From the NCBI GenBank assembly GCA_022592445.1, contig JABYQR010000510.1:1-25295 (forward strand): 25,295 nucleotides of DNA, in the 5' to 3' direction. The DNA comes from Cytidiella melzeri (Eukaryota; Basidiomycota; Agaricomycetes; Polyporales; Irpicaceae). Below the pieces are notes generated by a model. It worked only from the letters and a program-made list of their open reading frames with translations, had not been told where the DNA came from and did no database searches. Shown one piece after another: positions 6,807 to 15,814 of the stretch. The position numbers and the translations under genes were made by a program. Every line of letters starts with the position of its first letter. Within the stretch, counting starts at the first letter, position 1.

Positions 6807-7712
6807 CTGTTTCAGAGAGCTGTGTTGAGGCGCATCAAGGACTGTGTGCAAGACGTCAACATGACCGTCAAGACACTGGCCATCACGGCGCGGCCGCGCC
6901 AGATATCAGTGCAGCTCCTTCCGTATCAGCTCGTTGAGAGCACAGCACTGCAGTAGCGGCAACACTGTTACCGAGCAGCGCAATCCATGTTGAGCCTCCT
7001 ATGCAGGCCAGCGCTGTACAAGCTGTTGCCGTGCCAGCCGAGCACATTCCTGAGAAGCATTGCGGTGTTTTCAGTATTGACGGTTCTGCTATCACGTTTG
7101 ACAAGCGTGTACCAGTTTGCAACCCACCTAGTGTCCACTTCTCGCAGCGCATCCCAGATTTGTTCCGCCACTGGAACAAGTTGAACCTGGTCATGTTGAA
7201 TGGACACGGTGTACCAGTGAAACACTGGGATAGGCTATACAAGGTGCGAGGGGCTGGGGTTGCGCAGTCCGGTCAGTGGGCCAATGCTCGCGCTGATTGG
7301 GCTAATTGGAAGGTGCGTTTGTGAGTCCTATCAAACATGCGGAACAAGGTGACTGAATCACTCACCGTATCAGTACATTGCCGAGGAGATGGAGCATCTC
7401 GGGTCTGAATTCGCATTCTGGGCAAAGTACACAGGCACGGACGGCAGTCCAATGAAGTACCAGGCAATCCTTGCGCTGCTCAAGGCTGCCCAGATAGCCA
7501 GAGATGCGAGGGACGCCCAAGACGCAAGGGCATATTTCGGCGGAAACCTGGGGCGTTCAGATGCCAACGGGGCGTTTGAGTACAAGAAGGGCGGACGTGT
7601 GTGCCTTGCAACAAAGAACAAGAAGATTGCGAGTGCATGGCGAGAACTTCTCGCTCGGGATGCCGTTGTTGCACTCAACTGGTACAACATGCAGCCATTT
7701 GCGAGTACCTGA
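6807..7712 (+). pseudogene. SAP-domain protein, 3' portion
   Basis: This continues the SAP gene after LTR A. The first part (6807 to about 6890) is in the frame entering from 4956 (L-F-Q-R-A-V-L-R-R-I-K-D). It then shifts to another frame, with a TGA at 6935-6937 where CGA would fit, and stays open from 6938. A clear 61-nt intron lies at 7313-7373 (GTGCGT to ATCAG) with both flanking exons in phase 0. The C-terminal region includes D-G-H-G-V-P-V-K-H-W-D (with Asn in place of the first Asp here) and, after the intron, a helical segment and F-E-Y-K-K-G-G-R-V, ending at 7712. These blocks match the C-terminal region of the expanded SAP-domain family. Solo LTR, frameshift and stop make it non-functional as read. 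Confidence 0.6.
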
Positions 7713-7997
7713 CTCGAAGCAAACAGTCTCAGTGCATGCCCGAACAGTCAAAACCCCATTACTCACCATCAAAGCCTAGTAATCCTGCTGATTCACACTC
7801 CGTGCCCGTGTAGATACAATCCCTTTGCGTCGTCTCACCGCCAGATCTTCTTGAGAGTGCCTGATTGTTTCCCTGCGAACATGATTGGTTAGTGTACGTA
7901 GTGCTGCTATAATAGATGCTTACTATTTGAATGCCATGCATGGGCATCTTAGCCAATGTCGCCGGGCTGCATGACAGAACAGAGAGAGGGACGATCA
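7713..7997 (+). other. SAP gene 3' flank, no LTR found
   Basis: Between the SAP stop and the first gag-like ATG. The 5' LTR and primer binding site of the second gypsy element were sought here, and no similarity to the sequence after its polypurine tract (15613 onward) was seen. The element has probably lost its 5' LTR. Confidence 0.4.
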
Positions 7998-8492
7998 ATG
8001 GCACCGACGGTGGACGCGAGTGTGGGTGCGCCCCAGCCCAATCTGGCGTCTTGGCCGTTGTGGCGTTTTGCTTCCACAAACGGAATCCAGGGTCCTGTAC
8101 AGTTTATGTCAGCATTTCACGTGCAATAGGCGCCGGTGACTGCCGCGGCCCGAGCGTGGGAGTCTGAGACTTGAGAAGCGCCCGATTGGAACTGTCCGCG
8201 CCCGTGCGCGAGGACTGCGAATGTTTCAGACGAAGTCAAGTTTCCCGACATCCACCCAGCAGACGGCTACAAAGTCAAGGACATCAACGACGCAATGCAG
8301 TTTTTTCTTCACAGGACCTCCGTAGCACCCAGCTTGTTGTTTAGCGCACCTCATGCAACGGCAGCAAAGCCAGTGGTGCCCACTAGTGAGCGTACTCTAT
8401 ATGTGCCTCGCGAGGTACCGGCAAACGAGTGGCAGACGAGGTTGAAGCAGGAGGACAATAACGAGCGTCAAGTACTTGATGAGCCAAGCTAA
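7998..8492 (+). pseudogene. gag: Gag N-terminal remnant
   Basis: An ATG at 7998 opens a frame (M-A-P-T-V-D-A) interrupted by TAG (8127-8129) and TGA (8172-8174, CGA expected). It then stays open to 8492 in the same frame. The second part has F-P-D-I-H-P-A-D-G-Y followed by a helix ending F-F-L-H-R-T, like the C-terminal capsid region of basidiomycete gypsy Gag. The central capsid is largely missing, so a deletion is inferred. The next gag segment is in a different frame and overlaps near 8479. Confidence 0.5.
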
Positions 8493-10044
8493 TTTGTCTT
8501 TAGCAGCGCAGAACCGCGCCGCGCAAGCGGGGAATGCACCAGCCCCAGAGCCGTCGTTGACTAGTGGTTTGAACCTCTGTCATTACTGGGGTCTGCCGGG
8601 CAATACGGTGAACAACTGGGACACGGTGAAGACCGATATCACTGGCGGGCTGATTCAGCGCAACCGGGAGAACAAGATAGTCCTTCCTGGAGGCAGCTTC
8701 ATTCCGCAGAGCTTGCTGGGAAGCTGTATGCGCCATCGCGTCAACAAGTGGCATCGACGAAATCCGGGTCAGAGGACTGCTCCGAACAACATCGCCTACA
8801 ACGCGGTTCTAGACGGGGTGTTTGGCAACCTGTTGCAGCAGCCCCAGCAGGCAATGTTGTTTGACATAGTTGAGGACGATGCGACCTGCGCGACAGAGGC
8901 GGCTTTGGCGTATGCTTTAGAAGGCGGTGAAGACAATTGTATATTGGCGCTAGAAAACAAAATCTGCGCGCTGCACAGCGCCAAGCAGAAGTTCGACGGT
9001 GTGTACATTCCGACGCGGCCAGGACAGGGAAGACCAGGAATCCTTCCAGTGCCGGCGCGAGTGGCTAGGACCGCAACTAAGCCTCCGGATGCGCCGTCCA
9101 AAAGGGAAGCCAATCCGACACCTGCACCGGCAGCTCCGCAACCAACGAAAAAGCCTGAGCATCCACACGCGGCGGCAAAGGACGCAACGTACCTACCGCT
9201 GTTTCAGCGGAACGTGGCGGCTCCGGCAATGCCAAAGGACCAGGCAAAAGAACCAACGTACCGTATGACCACGATCATAGAGAATCCCCTGATAGTCGAA
9301 AGTGTTCTCAACCGTACGCTGAAGGAACAGCAGGTCTTGCTGTCACCTGAAGAACTCTTTGCACTGTCGCCGGACATGCACAGTTGGATGCGCAACCTCA
9401 TCACTCCAAAGCACGCCCCAGTTCAGGGTCCGCCAAACGTGGCTAACTTCTTCGAGGCTGAAGGTGAGATGGTGTTACCGCAGGCGGAGGTCTCTTACGT
9501 CAATGGGGCCAAATCAAAACGCATCCTACGACTTGGCGATCCATATGAGGCGTACCTTCGGGCTCTCCCACCAGGCAAAACCGCAGAACCATTCTTGGCG
9601 GCTTGCAAGACACACACGCTCCGGACAGTCCATGTGGTCATAGCGGGGACAGAAGAGATTGACGCCATATTGGACCCAGGTTGTCAGATTGTTGCCACGT
9701 CAGAAGCGGTATGTCACACTTTGGGTTTTACTTATGACCCCCCAGTGCGCATCAAGATGCAGAGTGCGAACGGCGAGGTCGACAAGTCGCTCGGCCTGGC
9801 ACGCAACGTACCATTTACTATAGGCGACATGACGTTCTACCTACAGGTCCATGTGATCCGCCAGACCACGTATGACATACTTCTAGGAAGGCCCTTTGAT
9901 GTCATTGCATCTACGGTTGTGCGCAACTTCAACAACAAGGACCAGACAATCACGCTGCACTGTCCAAACACAAAAAAGGTTATCACGGTGCCAACGCGAC
10001 CGCGCGGGCCCGCTCGTTTTTGCCTACCCGAAAAGGATTTTTGA
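8479..10044 (+). CDS. Gag C-terminus and retropepsin-like protease
   Basis: A long open frame (521 codons from ATG 8479). Residues 34-47 keep the spacing of a C-X2-C-X4-H-X4-C zinc knuckle, but only the first ligand remains (C-H-Y-W-G-L-P-G-N-T-V-N-N-W). A basic and Pro-rich linker follows. Residues about 380-480 are a retropepsin domain with the active-site strand A-I-L-D-P-G-C (Asp at codon 9673-9675) and a C-terminal D-I-L-L-G-R-P motif. Asp-Pro-Gly instead of Asp-Ser-Gly occurs in basidiomycete gypsy proteases. The protease cleaves the Gag-Pol polyprotein. The frame stops at 10044, and pol begins in another frame about 50 nt later. This is the best-preserved part of the element. Confidence 0.7.
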   Translation: MSQANLSLAAQNRAAQAGNAPAPEPSLTSGLNLCHYWGLPGNTVNNWDTVKTDITGGLIQRNRENKIVLPGGSFIPQSLLGSCMRHRVNKWHRRNPGQRTAPNNIAYNAVLDGVFGNLLQQPQQAMLFDIVEDDATCATEAALAYALEGGEDNCILALENKICALHSAKQKFDGVYIPTRPGQGRPGILPVPARVARTATKPPDAPSKREANPTPAPAAPQPTKKPEHPHAAAKDATYLPLFQRNVAAPAMPKDQAKEPTYRMTTIIENPLIVESVLNRTLKEQQVLLSPEELFALSPDMHSWMRNLITPKHAPVQGPPNVANFFEAEGEMVLPQAEVSYVNGAKSKRILRLGDPYEAYLRALPPGKTAEPFLAACKTHTLRTVHVVIAGTEEIDAILDPGCQIVATSEAVCHTLGFTYDPPVRIKMQSANGEVDKSLGLARNVPFTIGDMTFYLQVHVIRQTTYDILLGRPFDVIASTVVRNFNNKDQTITLHCPNTKKVITVPTRPRGPARFCLPEKDF

Positions 10045-10094
10045 GAATCGAGGATTTGAGCACTACTCGAGGAGATCTCCATAATACCCCTTCC

Positions 10095-10975
10095 ATGACT
10101 CCCGAATCTCGTTTCCTTGCTTCTGTGTACACTATGGTTAACTTATACTCTACTCTCTACTCTTCTCTCTCGACCTCGCCTACCGATATAACAAAAAACG
10201 CAAAATTACAAGATATGCTAGCCCAACCTCCCTTTCGCAATCTCATTTCATCTCTCTTGTCGACCGCCTGGTATACTCTGGGGGTTGGATCTAATGCTAT
10301 GCGAGACATGTTTGTTGGCGCAAAGAAAAAGTACAAGCCAGTACACCTAAAAGTGAAACCCGTCAAGGCTACCTTGCCTCGCGGGTTTTGCATCGTACGC
10401 GCTATCAAAGGTGACCCGCTCGCAACAATGCCGGTCATCGACTATGCGAATATCCCCAACTTCGTGCCCCAAGGCCGCTACACCGAGGAACAAATGTGCA
10501 AGGTTGACAAGCTCCACGGCGGGGATATCCTCTGGCCAGAGGAGCGTCGCCTTTTACACTACTTCTACATGTTGCACAATGATGCGTTTGCGTGGTCCAA
10601 CAACGAGCGAGGCAAGTTTTCAAAGACTTCTTTCCGCCAGTTGAATTCCCGGTTATCGACCACATACCGTGGGTCGAGAGGAACATGCCAATACCACCTG
10701 GGATATATGACGAATGCTGTAGGATCATACGTGAGAAGATGAAGGCCGGGGTCTACAAACCTTCCAATGCCACCTATTGCTTGTGCTGGTTCCCGGTCGC
10801 GAAGAAGTCTGGCGCGCTTCACATTGTACACTCGCTGGAACCGCTAAACCATGTCACCATTCAGCACTTGGGAGTTACGCCCATGCCAGATCATCTTGCC
10901 AAAAGCTTTGGTGGCCGCGCCTGCGGAGGAATCTTGGACCTGTTTGTGGGCTACAATAATCAACCGTTAGCATGA
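10095..10975 (+). pseudogene. pol: Pol N-terminus and start of reverse transcriptase, frameshifted
   Basis: An ATG at 10095 opens a linker frame (with K-K-K-Y-K-P-V and the G-R-Y-T-E-E-Q motif). This shifts at a T run near 10616-10620 into the frame that carries RT (F-K-D-F-F-P-P-V-E). RT fingers follow: N-M-P-I-P-P-G, then A-G-V-Y-K-P-S, then I-V-H-S-L-E-P-L-N, and the first palm motif L-D-L-F-V-G-Y at about 10934-10955, which keeps the first catalytic Asp. Y-C-L-C-W at 10775-10789 replaces the usual Y-R-S-R-W by three CpG-to-TpG changes. The frame then ends at 10975, where a short deletion relative to the family removes residues before the T-T-F-Q-T-P block. Confidence 0.7.
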
Positions 10976-10977
10976 CC

Positions 10978-12499
10978 ACCTTCCAAACGCCTTTCAGCGC
11001 GATGTGACTGACGACGTTACCTATGGGCTGGACAAACTCGGTACCAACTTTTCACGAAGACGTCACGCATATTCTACAGCCCGAGATTCCCGACGTCACC
11101 ATCCCGTATATCAATGATGTACCTATCAAAGGGCCAGCAGACGAGCATACGAATCACAAAGGCAGGCCGGCGGTTCTTACTCAGAACCTGGGCATTTGCG
11201 TCTTTGTGCACAAGCACTTCAAAAATTGTAACCACGTGGTACAGCACATGAAATATTGCGGTGGTACGTTTTCTGCTCTAAAATTGCTCATTATAGCTCC
11301 AAAAACAAACGTCGTGGGGAATCGCTGCACTCGTCACGGATGGGAGCCCAGCGAGGATCGCGTCACGGCCATTCAAAACTGGGGTCCTTGTCGCTCGCTT
11401 ACCGAGGTTTGTGCTTTCCTGGGGACGGTCGACATGCTTCGGATTTTCATCAAGAACTGCGCACATTGCGCCCATCATTTGGTGAAGCTCACGTGCAAAA
11501 ACGTGGAATTCGAATGGGGACCTGACCAGGAGAAAGCGCAATACAACTTGAAACAGGCAGTAATCCACTCGCCTGCACTCTGCGCTATCAACTACTCCTC
11601 CGCGTCCCCAGTCATCTTAGCCGTGGATACGTCGTACCTCGCAATTGGGTTCCTGCTTGCCCAATGCGACGAAAACAACCCAAAGATACAATACTACAGT
11701 CGCTTTGGTTCCATAACTCTTAACGAGAGGGAAGCTCGTTTTTCGCAGCCAAAACTGGAGCTCTACGGCATGTATCGGACTCTCAAGGCGTTGAAGCTAT
11801 ACCTCTTAGGCGTACGAAACCTTGTCCTGGAAGTCAACGCGCAACACATCAAGGGTATGCTGCAGAATCCAGACCTGGCGCCGTCCGCGTCGATAAATTG
11901 CTGGATCGTGGCCATTATGACCTTCCACTTCAAGCTCGTACACGTACCCGGCAATAAACATGGGCCAGATGGTCTTTCGCAACGACCACCTCAGGAAGGC
12001 GACCTAGAAGTACCTGACGACAACGACGACAAACCAATTGGACCGTGCTTCCTTACTGTGCACTTTTTAGCTGGAGCGCTGCAACTGTGTCTGGCAGCTC
12101 CTACTCCCTCGACCGCGACAGCCTACATCTATGACCCTATCGACAATGGTCCAGGACCGAGCTTGGAGTACAGCGCGTGTCCTCGCACCAAAAAGGCGGT
12201 GGACGCAGATAGTAAGTTAGAGGCCATCCCGCGCTTTCACGAGACACTCGAAACGCCAGAGGGTATGGGAGAAAAAGAGCTGCAGGTGTTCCTCCGGTAT
12301 GCGACCTTGTTCTTCAGGGAAGGGGGGCAACTCTTCCGACAGGATGCCACAGGGGCGCATAAGCTAGCCGTATGGCCAGGCGACCGCATGAAGGTACTTT
12401 GTGACTGCCACAACGGCGCCGCTCATCAAGGAGTTTTTGCAACGGCCGCAATGGTGTCGGAACGTTTCTGGTGGCTATTTCACTTAGCAGATATCGCGT
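10978..12499 (+). pseudogene. pol: RT palm, RNase H and integrase zinc-binding region
   Basis: The frame holds T-T-F-Q-T-P, a TGA at 11005-11007 (CGA expected), then L-P-M-G-W-T-N-S. The RT catalytic motif is Y-I-N-D (11107-11118), so the first Asp of YxDD is Asn. The connection and RNase H follow: A-V-D-T-S-Y at about 11620, L-E-L-Y-G, and E-V-N-A (Asn codon 11836-11838, Asp expected). The domain ends with H-V-P-G-N-K-H-G-P-D-G-L-S. An acidic linker leads to the integrase His-containing zinc region (C-H-N-G-A-A-H-Q-G). The frame is cut at 12499 by solo LTR B, and integrase resumes at 14316 (D-I-A then W-Y-I-R). RT and RNase H would be inactive as encoded. Confidence 0.8.
12496..12499. repeat. 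Target site duplication GCGT, left copy
   Basis: GCGT precedes the TG of LTR B and is repeated at 14313-14316 after its terminal CA. Excising one copy and the LTR restores the integrase frame, reading D-I-A-W-Y-I-R. Confidence 0.7.
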
Positions 12500-13040
12500 T
12501 GATACGCCAGAAAATTGGCTAGGCACAGAGACCTGGCAGCAGCCCGCGTCATCCTGAGCGGCAAGTCCCCCCACTTTCCCAGCGTCACGGGCACGAGGAG
12601 TCCGCCGAGGATCCGAGGACTTGACAAGGAGCAGCAACGCGCCGGAAACATCCGAGGCCGAGGAATCGCACCAAACTCTGACTCACAGACACGCCCCTTT
12701 TGCATCGGAGCATGGGCCGGCCAGCCACCAAAAGTTTCGGACGCGGGTCGGACCAACGGTAGAAGAAACTTGACGCGCGAACCCCGTTTCAGGAAGGCTC
12801 CTATCACGCCACGCTGTGCAACTCTTGGAGGGCGCCTCATCACCTGCCCGCAACGGTTGGCGCCTCTTCAGCGCAAGGGCGCGCGCCGCTACTCCGCGTC
12901 GACCAACGCAGTGTCCCGCTGGGTGTCGACTCGCTGGACATTTTGCCTGCGCAGACGGAAGTATTCTGCCACCCCGTTTCCTCGCTCTCGCGTTTGGGTT
13001 TAGGACATAGAAGGAAAGGTTTAGGAGAGGGTCTTTAGGG

Positions 13041-13050
13041 TATATATAAA
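13041..13050 (+). promoter_or_regulatory. TATA box of LTR B
   Basis: TATATATAAA in the same context as in LTR A. Confidence 0.6.
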
Positions 13051-13198
13051 GGTGTTGTTTGTACTGCGTAAAAATCAATCAATCCCCACCCCAGTTTCCA
13101 GAATTCACTTTACGCCTTGCGTTTGCGTCGAGGAAGTCTCATCGCGCCCATAGCTGTAGCTTCTTCTGTGTTGACTCATTGCGACCTCTTCCACGTTT

Positions 13199-13727
13199 AT
13201 GTCCACTGCGCCTAACAACGACAACCCGTCTCGAGTCTGCCGTTACTGTCCCACTGTTCCCCACTTACCCAACGGTTGCTGCCCTTACAGCCCGCGCCCG
13301 CGCGAGGTTCTACGCCCTTATCCCATCATCCCCGCGCCCACGCCGCCGCCAGAGCCCTCAGCAGCGCCTACGGTCTCCCCTGAGAGATCAACTCCTAAAT
13401 CACCCTTGCCAGCGTCGTCCGTCGCCTCTGTCGCGGACTCGCTTGATAACTGCTCCTATTGCGACACTCAGAGCGACCACCCAATTCCCCTACGTACAGG
13501 ACCTTTCGTCCCACTCGACTGTGATCGCCCGCGCGCGCCGCACCCAGATTGCTGGCTATCTACAAACTTTTGAAGGCGAGGATCACGAGTGCGAACTAGT
13601 GCAGTTCAATCTTACCAGCTCTACCAACGTTGTCGTTGGCCACGCATTCGCCTGTAATACGCATCGCCGCTCAGGAGGTGTGGTTCTACACTACCGCCCC
13701 CGCGTGCAGTCTGTTGAGTCCAATTGA
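13199..13727 (+). pseudogene. LTR-encoded Cys/Pro-rich protein (copy B), frameshifted
   Basis: Homologue of the ORF in LTR A. It is in frame from ATG 13199 to a TGA at 13571-13573, caused by one extra T relative to copy A near 13569. After the shift the homologous frame continues to 13727 (TGA), with C-N-T-H-R-R where copy A has a stop. Here the first Cys cluster is C-R-Y-C-P and the second reads C-S-Y-C-D, a C-X2-C pair that copy A has lost (Tyr-Trp there). Function unknown. Confidence 0.45.
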
Positions 13728-14312
13728 CGGCGATCTCACGTAGCCTTCCGCTGCGACCCGCGCGCCATTAGTTTATCTTTCTCTGACGTTTTCTTTCGGC
13801 TTCGTTATACTGCGTTTGCTTTCAACTGCGTTATTTTACTGCGTTACTGCGTTGTGTTTCATCTTCACTGTGTCGAGCTTACTGCGTTCACTTTCATTGC
13901 GCCCGCGTTTTACAGCGACTACTTCATCTTCACCAGCGACCGCGTTTTGTGTTCAAGATTCATATTGCGCCTGCGTTTATCTTCTGCGTCCTTCCGCGCG
14001 CCGTTCTCCTACAAGTCGCGACATCTCCCGCGCGTTCTCTTAGAGCCGCGCTATAACTCTTTCGTTTTCACCGCGCCGACTTGCCTTTTACCCGCGATAC
14101 GCGTGGTAGTTGCCCGTCTAGCTCCCTTCATATAAACTACATCACAAAAACCTTGTCGCTCTTTTAGCACAGGTAAAACTAGGACTCTTAGACCACCTCG
14201 CATTACTTTAACACTTCCGCGCTTCCACACCTTTACACTTCTATTGCCACTTCATGGTTGGTTGTGTTGTCTTTAAGGTTGTTCTTAGTTTGAAGCGTGA
14301 CTCAGTGTCACA

Positions 14313-14316
14313 GCGT
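14313..14316. repeat. Target site duplication GCGT, right copy
   Basis: Second copy of the duplication flanking LTR B. Confidence 0.7.
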
Positions 14317-15393
14317 GGTACATCAGGACTTATCATATATGCCAGACGCGACAGAAGCGTCAAATACTGCTTCCTCCGACAGTCCAACAACCAGCGCCGC
14401 TCTTCACAAAGGTATACATGGACACTATGCACTTGCCAGCGTCTGGGGGCTTAAAGTACGTGGTACAAGGGCACTGCTCAATCACGCATTGGCCGGAGTT
14501 CTGTGCTCTCCGCTCCGAGACTGGGAAGACAATAGGGGAATGGATTTTCACCGACATTCTCTGTCGCTGGGGCGCGCTTTTGGAAATAGTCTCGGACAAC
14601 GGTGGCACGTTCATGAACGCAATCAAATACCTTGGCAAGCGTTACCACATCCATCACATTTGAATCAGCGGCTACAACTTGCGGGCAAATGGGCAAGTTG
14701 AGCAAGCTCACTACAATGTTTGCCAGGCGCTCTATAAGGCAGCAGACGGTGACGCAAGTTAGTGGTCCCAGGTTGCCATCAGTGTTCTGGTCGGAGTAAA
14801 TCACTACATGCAAACAGATGGGCTGTTCTCCTTACTTTGCAGTCACCGGCACGCATCCAATAATTCCGCTTGACATCGTCGAAGCAACCTATCTACAGTC
14901 AGTGTCGGACTCTGTGTTGTCCAACAAGAACCTTATCAGTTGTCAAGCAATCGCGCTACAAAAGCGTTGGGAGCATCTGGTTGTGCTACGGGACAAGGTC
15001 ATGGAGTCGCGCACTAAGGCAGCTCAGCAGTTCAAACTCGAGCATATGCATGCGATCCGCGACTTTGACTTTAAGAGAGGATCGCTCGTACAAATTTGCA
15101 ACACCGCAATCGAGAAGGCCTTGAACTGCAAGATGCGCGCTCGGTATCTCGGACCACTTATTGTTGTCGCCCGAAATTGAGGAGGAGCTTACGTTCTCTG
15201 CGAGTTGGACGGCGTGGTATTGGACCAGCCAGTTAGAGTCATTCCATATCTCACGCGCGCCAAAATCCCTTTGCCAGACGGCTTTGCCGAAATCACCTTA
15301 GAATGGCTCAAGGAGATGGAGGTGTAGCGGTCGCAAGGCGACGCGCACGCGGCGGAGGACGAAGAAGAGCCGGCAAACGCACTTGACACCTAG
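14316..15393 (+). pseudogene. pol: Integrase core and C-terminal tail
   Basis: Continuation of integrase after LTR B. Y-H-I-C near 14330 would complete the HHCC zinc site, but its first Cys is Tyr. The catalytic core follows: Asp in Y-M-D-T-M-H-L-P (about 14415-14435), Asp in V-S-D-N-G-G-T-F (about 14590-14612), and Glu in A-N-G-Q-V-E-Q after a TGA at 14661-14663 (CGA expected). A TAG at 14760-14762 and a frameshift before 14818 lead to M-G-C-S-P-Y-F-A-V-T-G and the C-terminal module (R-Y-L-G-P-L). A TGA at 15178-15180 (CGA expected) follows, then L-C-E-L-D-G and an acidic tail ending at 15393. Integrase joins element ends to target DNA; this copy cannot be expressed intact. Confidence 0.75.
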
Positions 15394-15814
15394 GCACAAC
15401 ACACTCTACGATGAGTTGTAACTTTATATTATATTGTTTTTCATTTTCTTTGCTTCGTTTTGCGTATTCTTCGTCATAATTATGCGGACTACTATGTTCG
15501 CGCGCGGCAATTCCATGATGATACTGAGAGTCGTTTGCGCTAACATTTTTTTCTCACATATTCAATGTCTGCGCCCTGAGGACAGGGCAAATTTTGTTAG
15601 TTGGGGGGAGGAATACACATGCGCCTCACACCCAAGCCTCGGATTTTATTTATTCGTTTTTCTTTTATTTCTTTATTTATTTCTGAGTTTTCTCTCTTTT
15701 CTTACTTCACTCATAAAGAAGCGGCATACAGTTTCATTATGGTATAGATGGTACAGCACAGAAGAAACAAAGATGCGGAAAGGCGACACCAGCCAGCAAC
15801 AACCCACGGAACCC
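15394..15814 (+). other. 3' region of the gypsy element, no gene
   Basis: AT-rich, T-tract-rich sequence follows the pol stop, then the polypurine tract at 15603-15612, then pyrimidine-rich DNA (15640-15710). A 3' LTR would be expected to begin near 15613-15620, but no matching 5' copy exists in the window, so its extent cannot be set. Confidence 0.45.
15603..15612 (+). promoter_or_regulatory. Polypurine tract
   Basis: GGGGGGAGGA lies 210 bp after the pol stop, on the coding strand, where the plus-strand primer of a gypsy element should be. Confidence 0.6.

Larger units (their letters stand above)
12500..14312 (+). mobile_element. Solo LTR B, 1.81 kb, inserted in integrase
   Basis: Same family and orientation as LTR A: starts TGATACGCC, ends GTGTCACA, TATA box at 13041-13050, internal ORF from 13199. 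It is flanked by GCGT on both sides, and the integrase frame is continuous across it. It is therefore an independent insertion into the older gag-pol element and not that element's 3' LTR. Confidence 0.8.
7998..15612 (+). mobile_element. Decayed Ty3/gypsy element, gag to polypurine tract
   Basis: Domain order is gag, protease, RT, RNase H, integrase, C-terminal tail and polypurine tract, which is Ty3/gypsy order. It carries several frameshifts and internal stops, a short deletion in RT, and the insertion of solo LTR B in the integrase. Neither of its own LTRs could be identified. The tail with P-R-Y-L-G-P-like and G-A-Y-V-L-C-E-L-D-G motifs is typical of gypsy elements abundant in agaricomycetes. 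Confidence 0.75.

Noticed and set aside
8500..9168. Minus-strand ORFs opposite the gag-protease region
   Set aside because: They are shadows of the plus-strand Gag-protease frame, which has family motifs.
4957..14312. A single 9.4-kb LTR retrotransposon bounded by the two 1.8-kb direct repeats
   Set aside because: Each repeat has its own 4-bp target duplication; the first interrupts the SAP gene and the second interrupts the integrase, so they are independent solo LTRs.
10978..15393. Classical RIP as the cause of the decay
   Set aside because: The diagnostic changes are at CpG rather than CpA, and RIP in the Neurospora sense is not typical of agaricomycetes; methyl-CpG deamination fits better.
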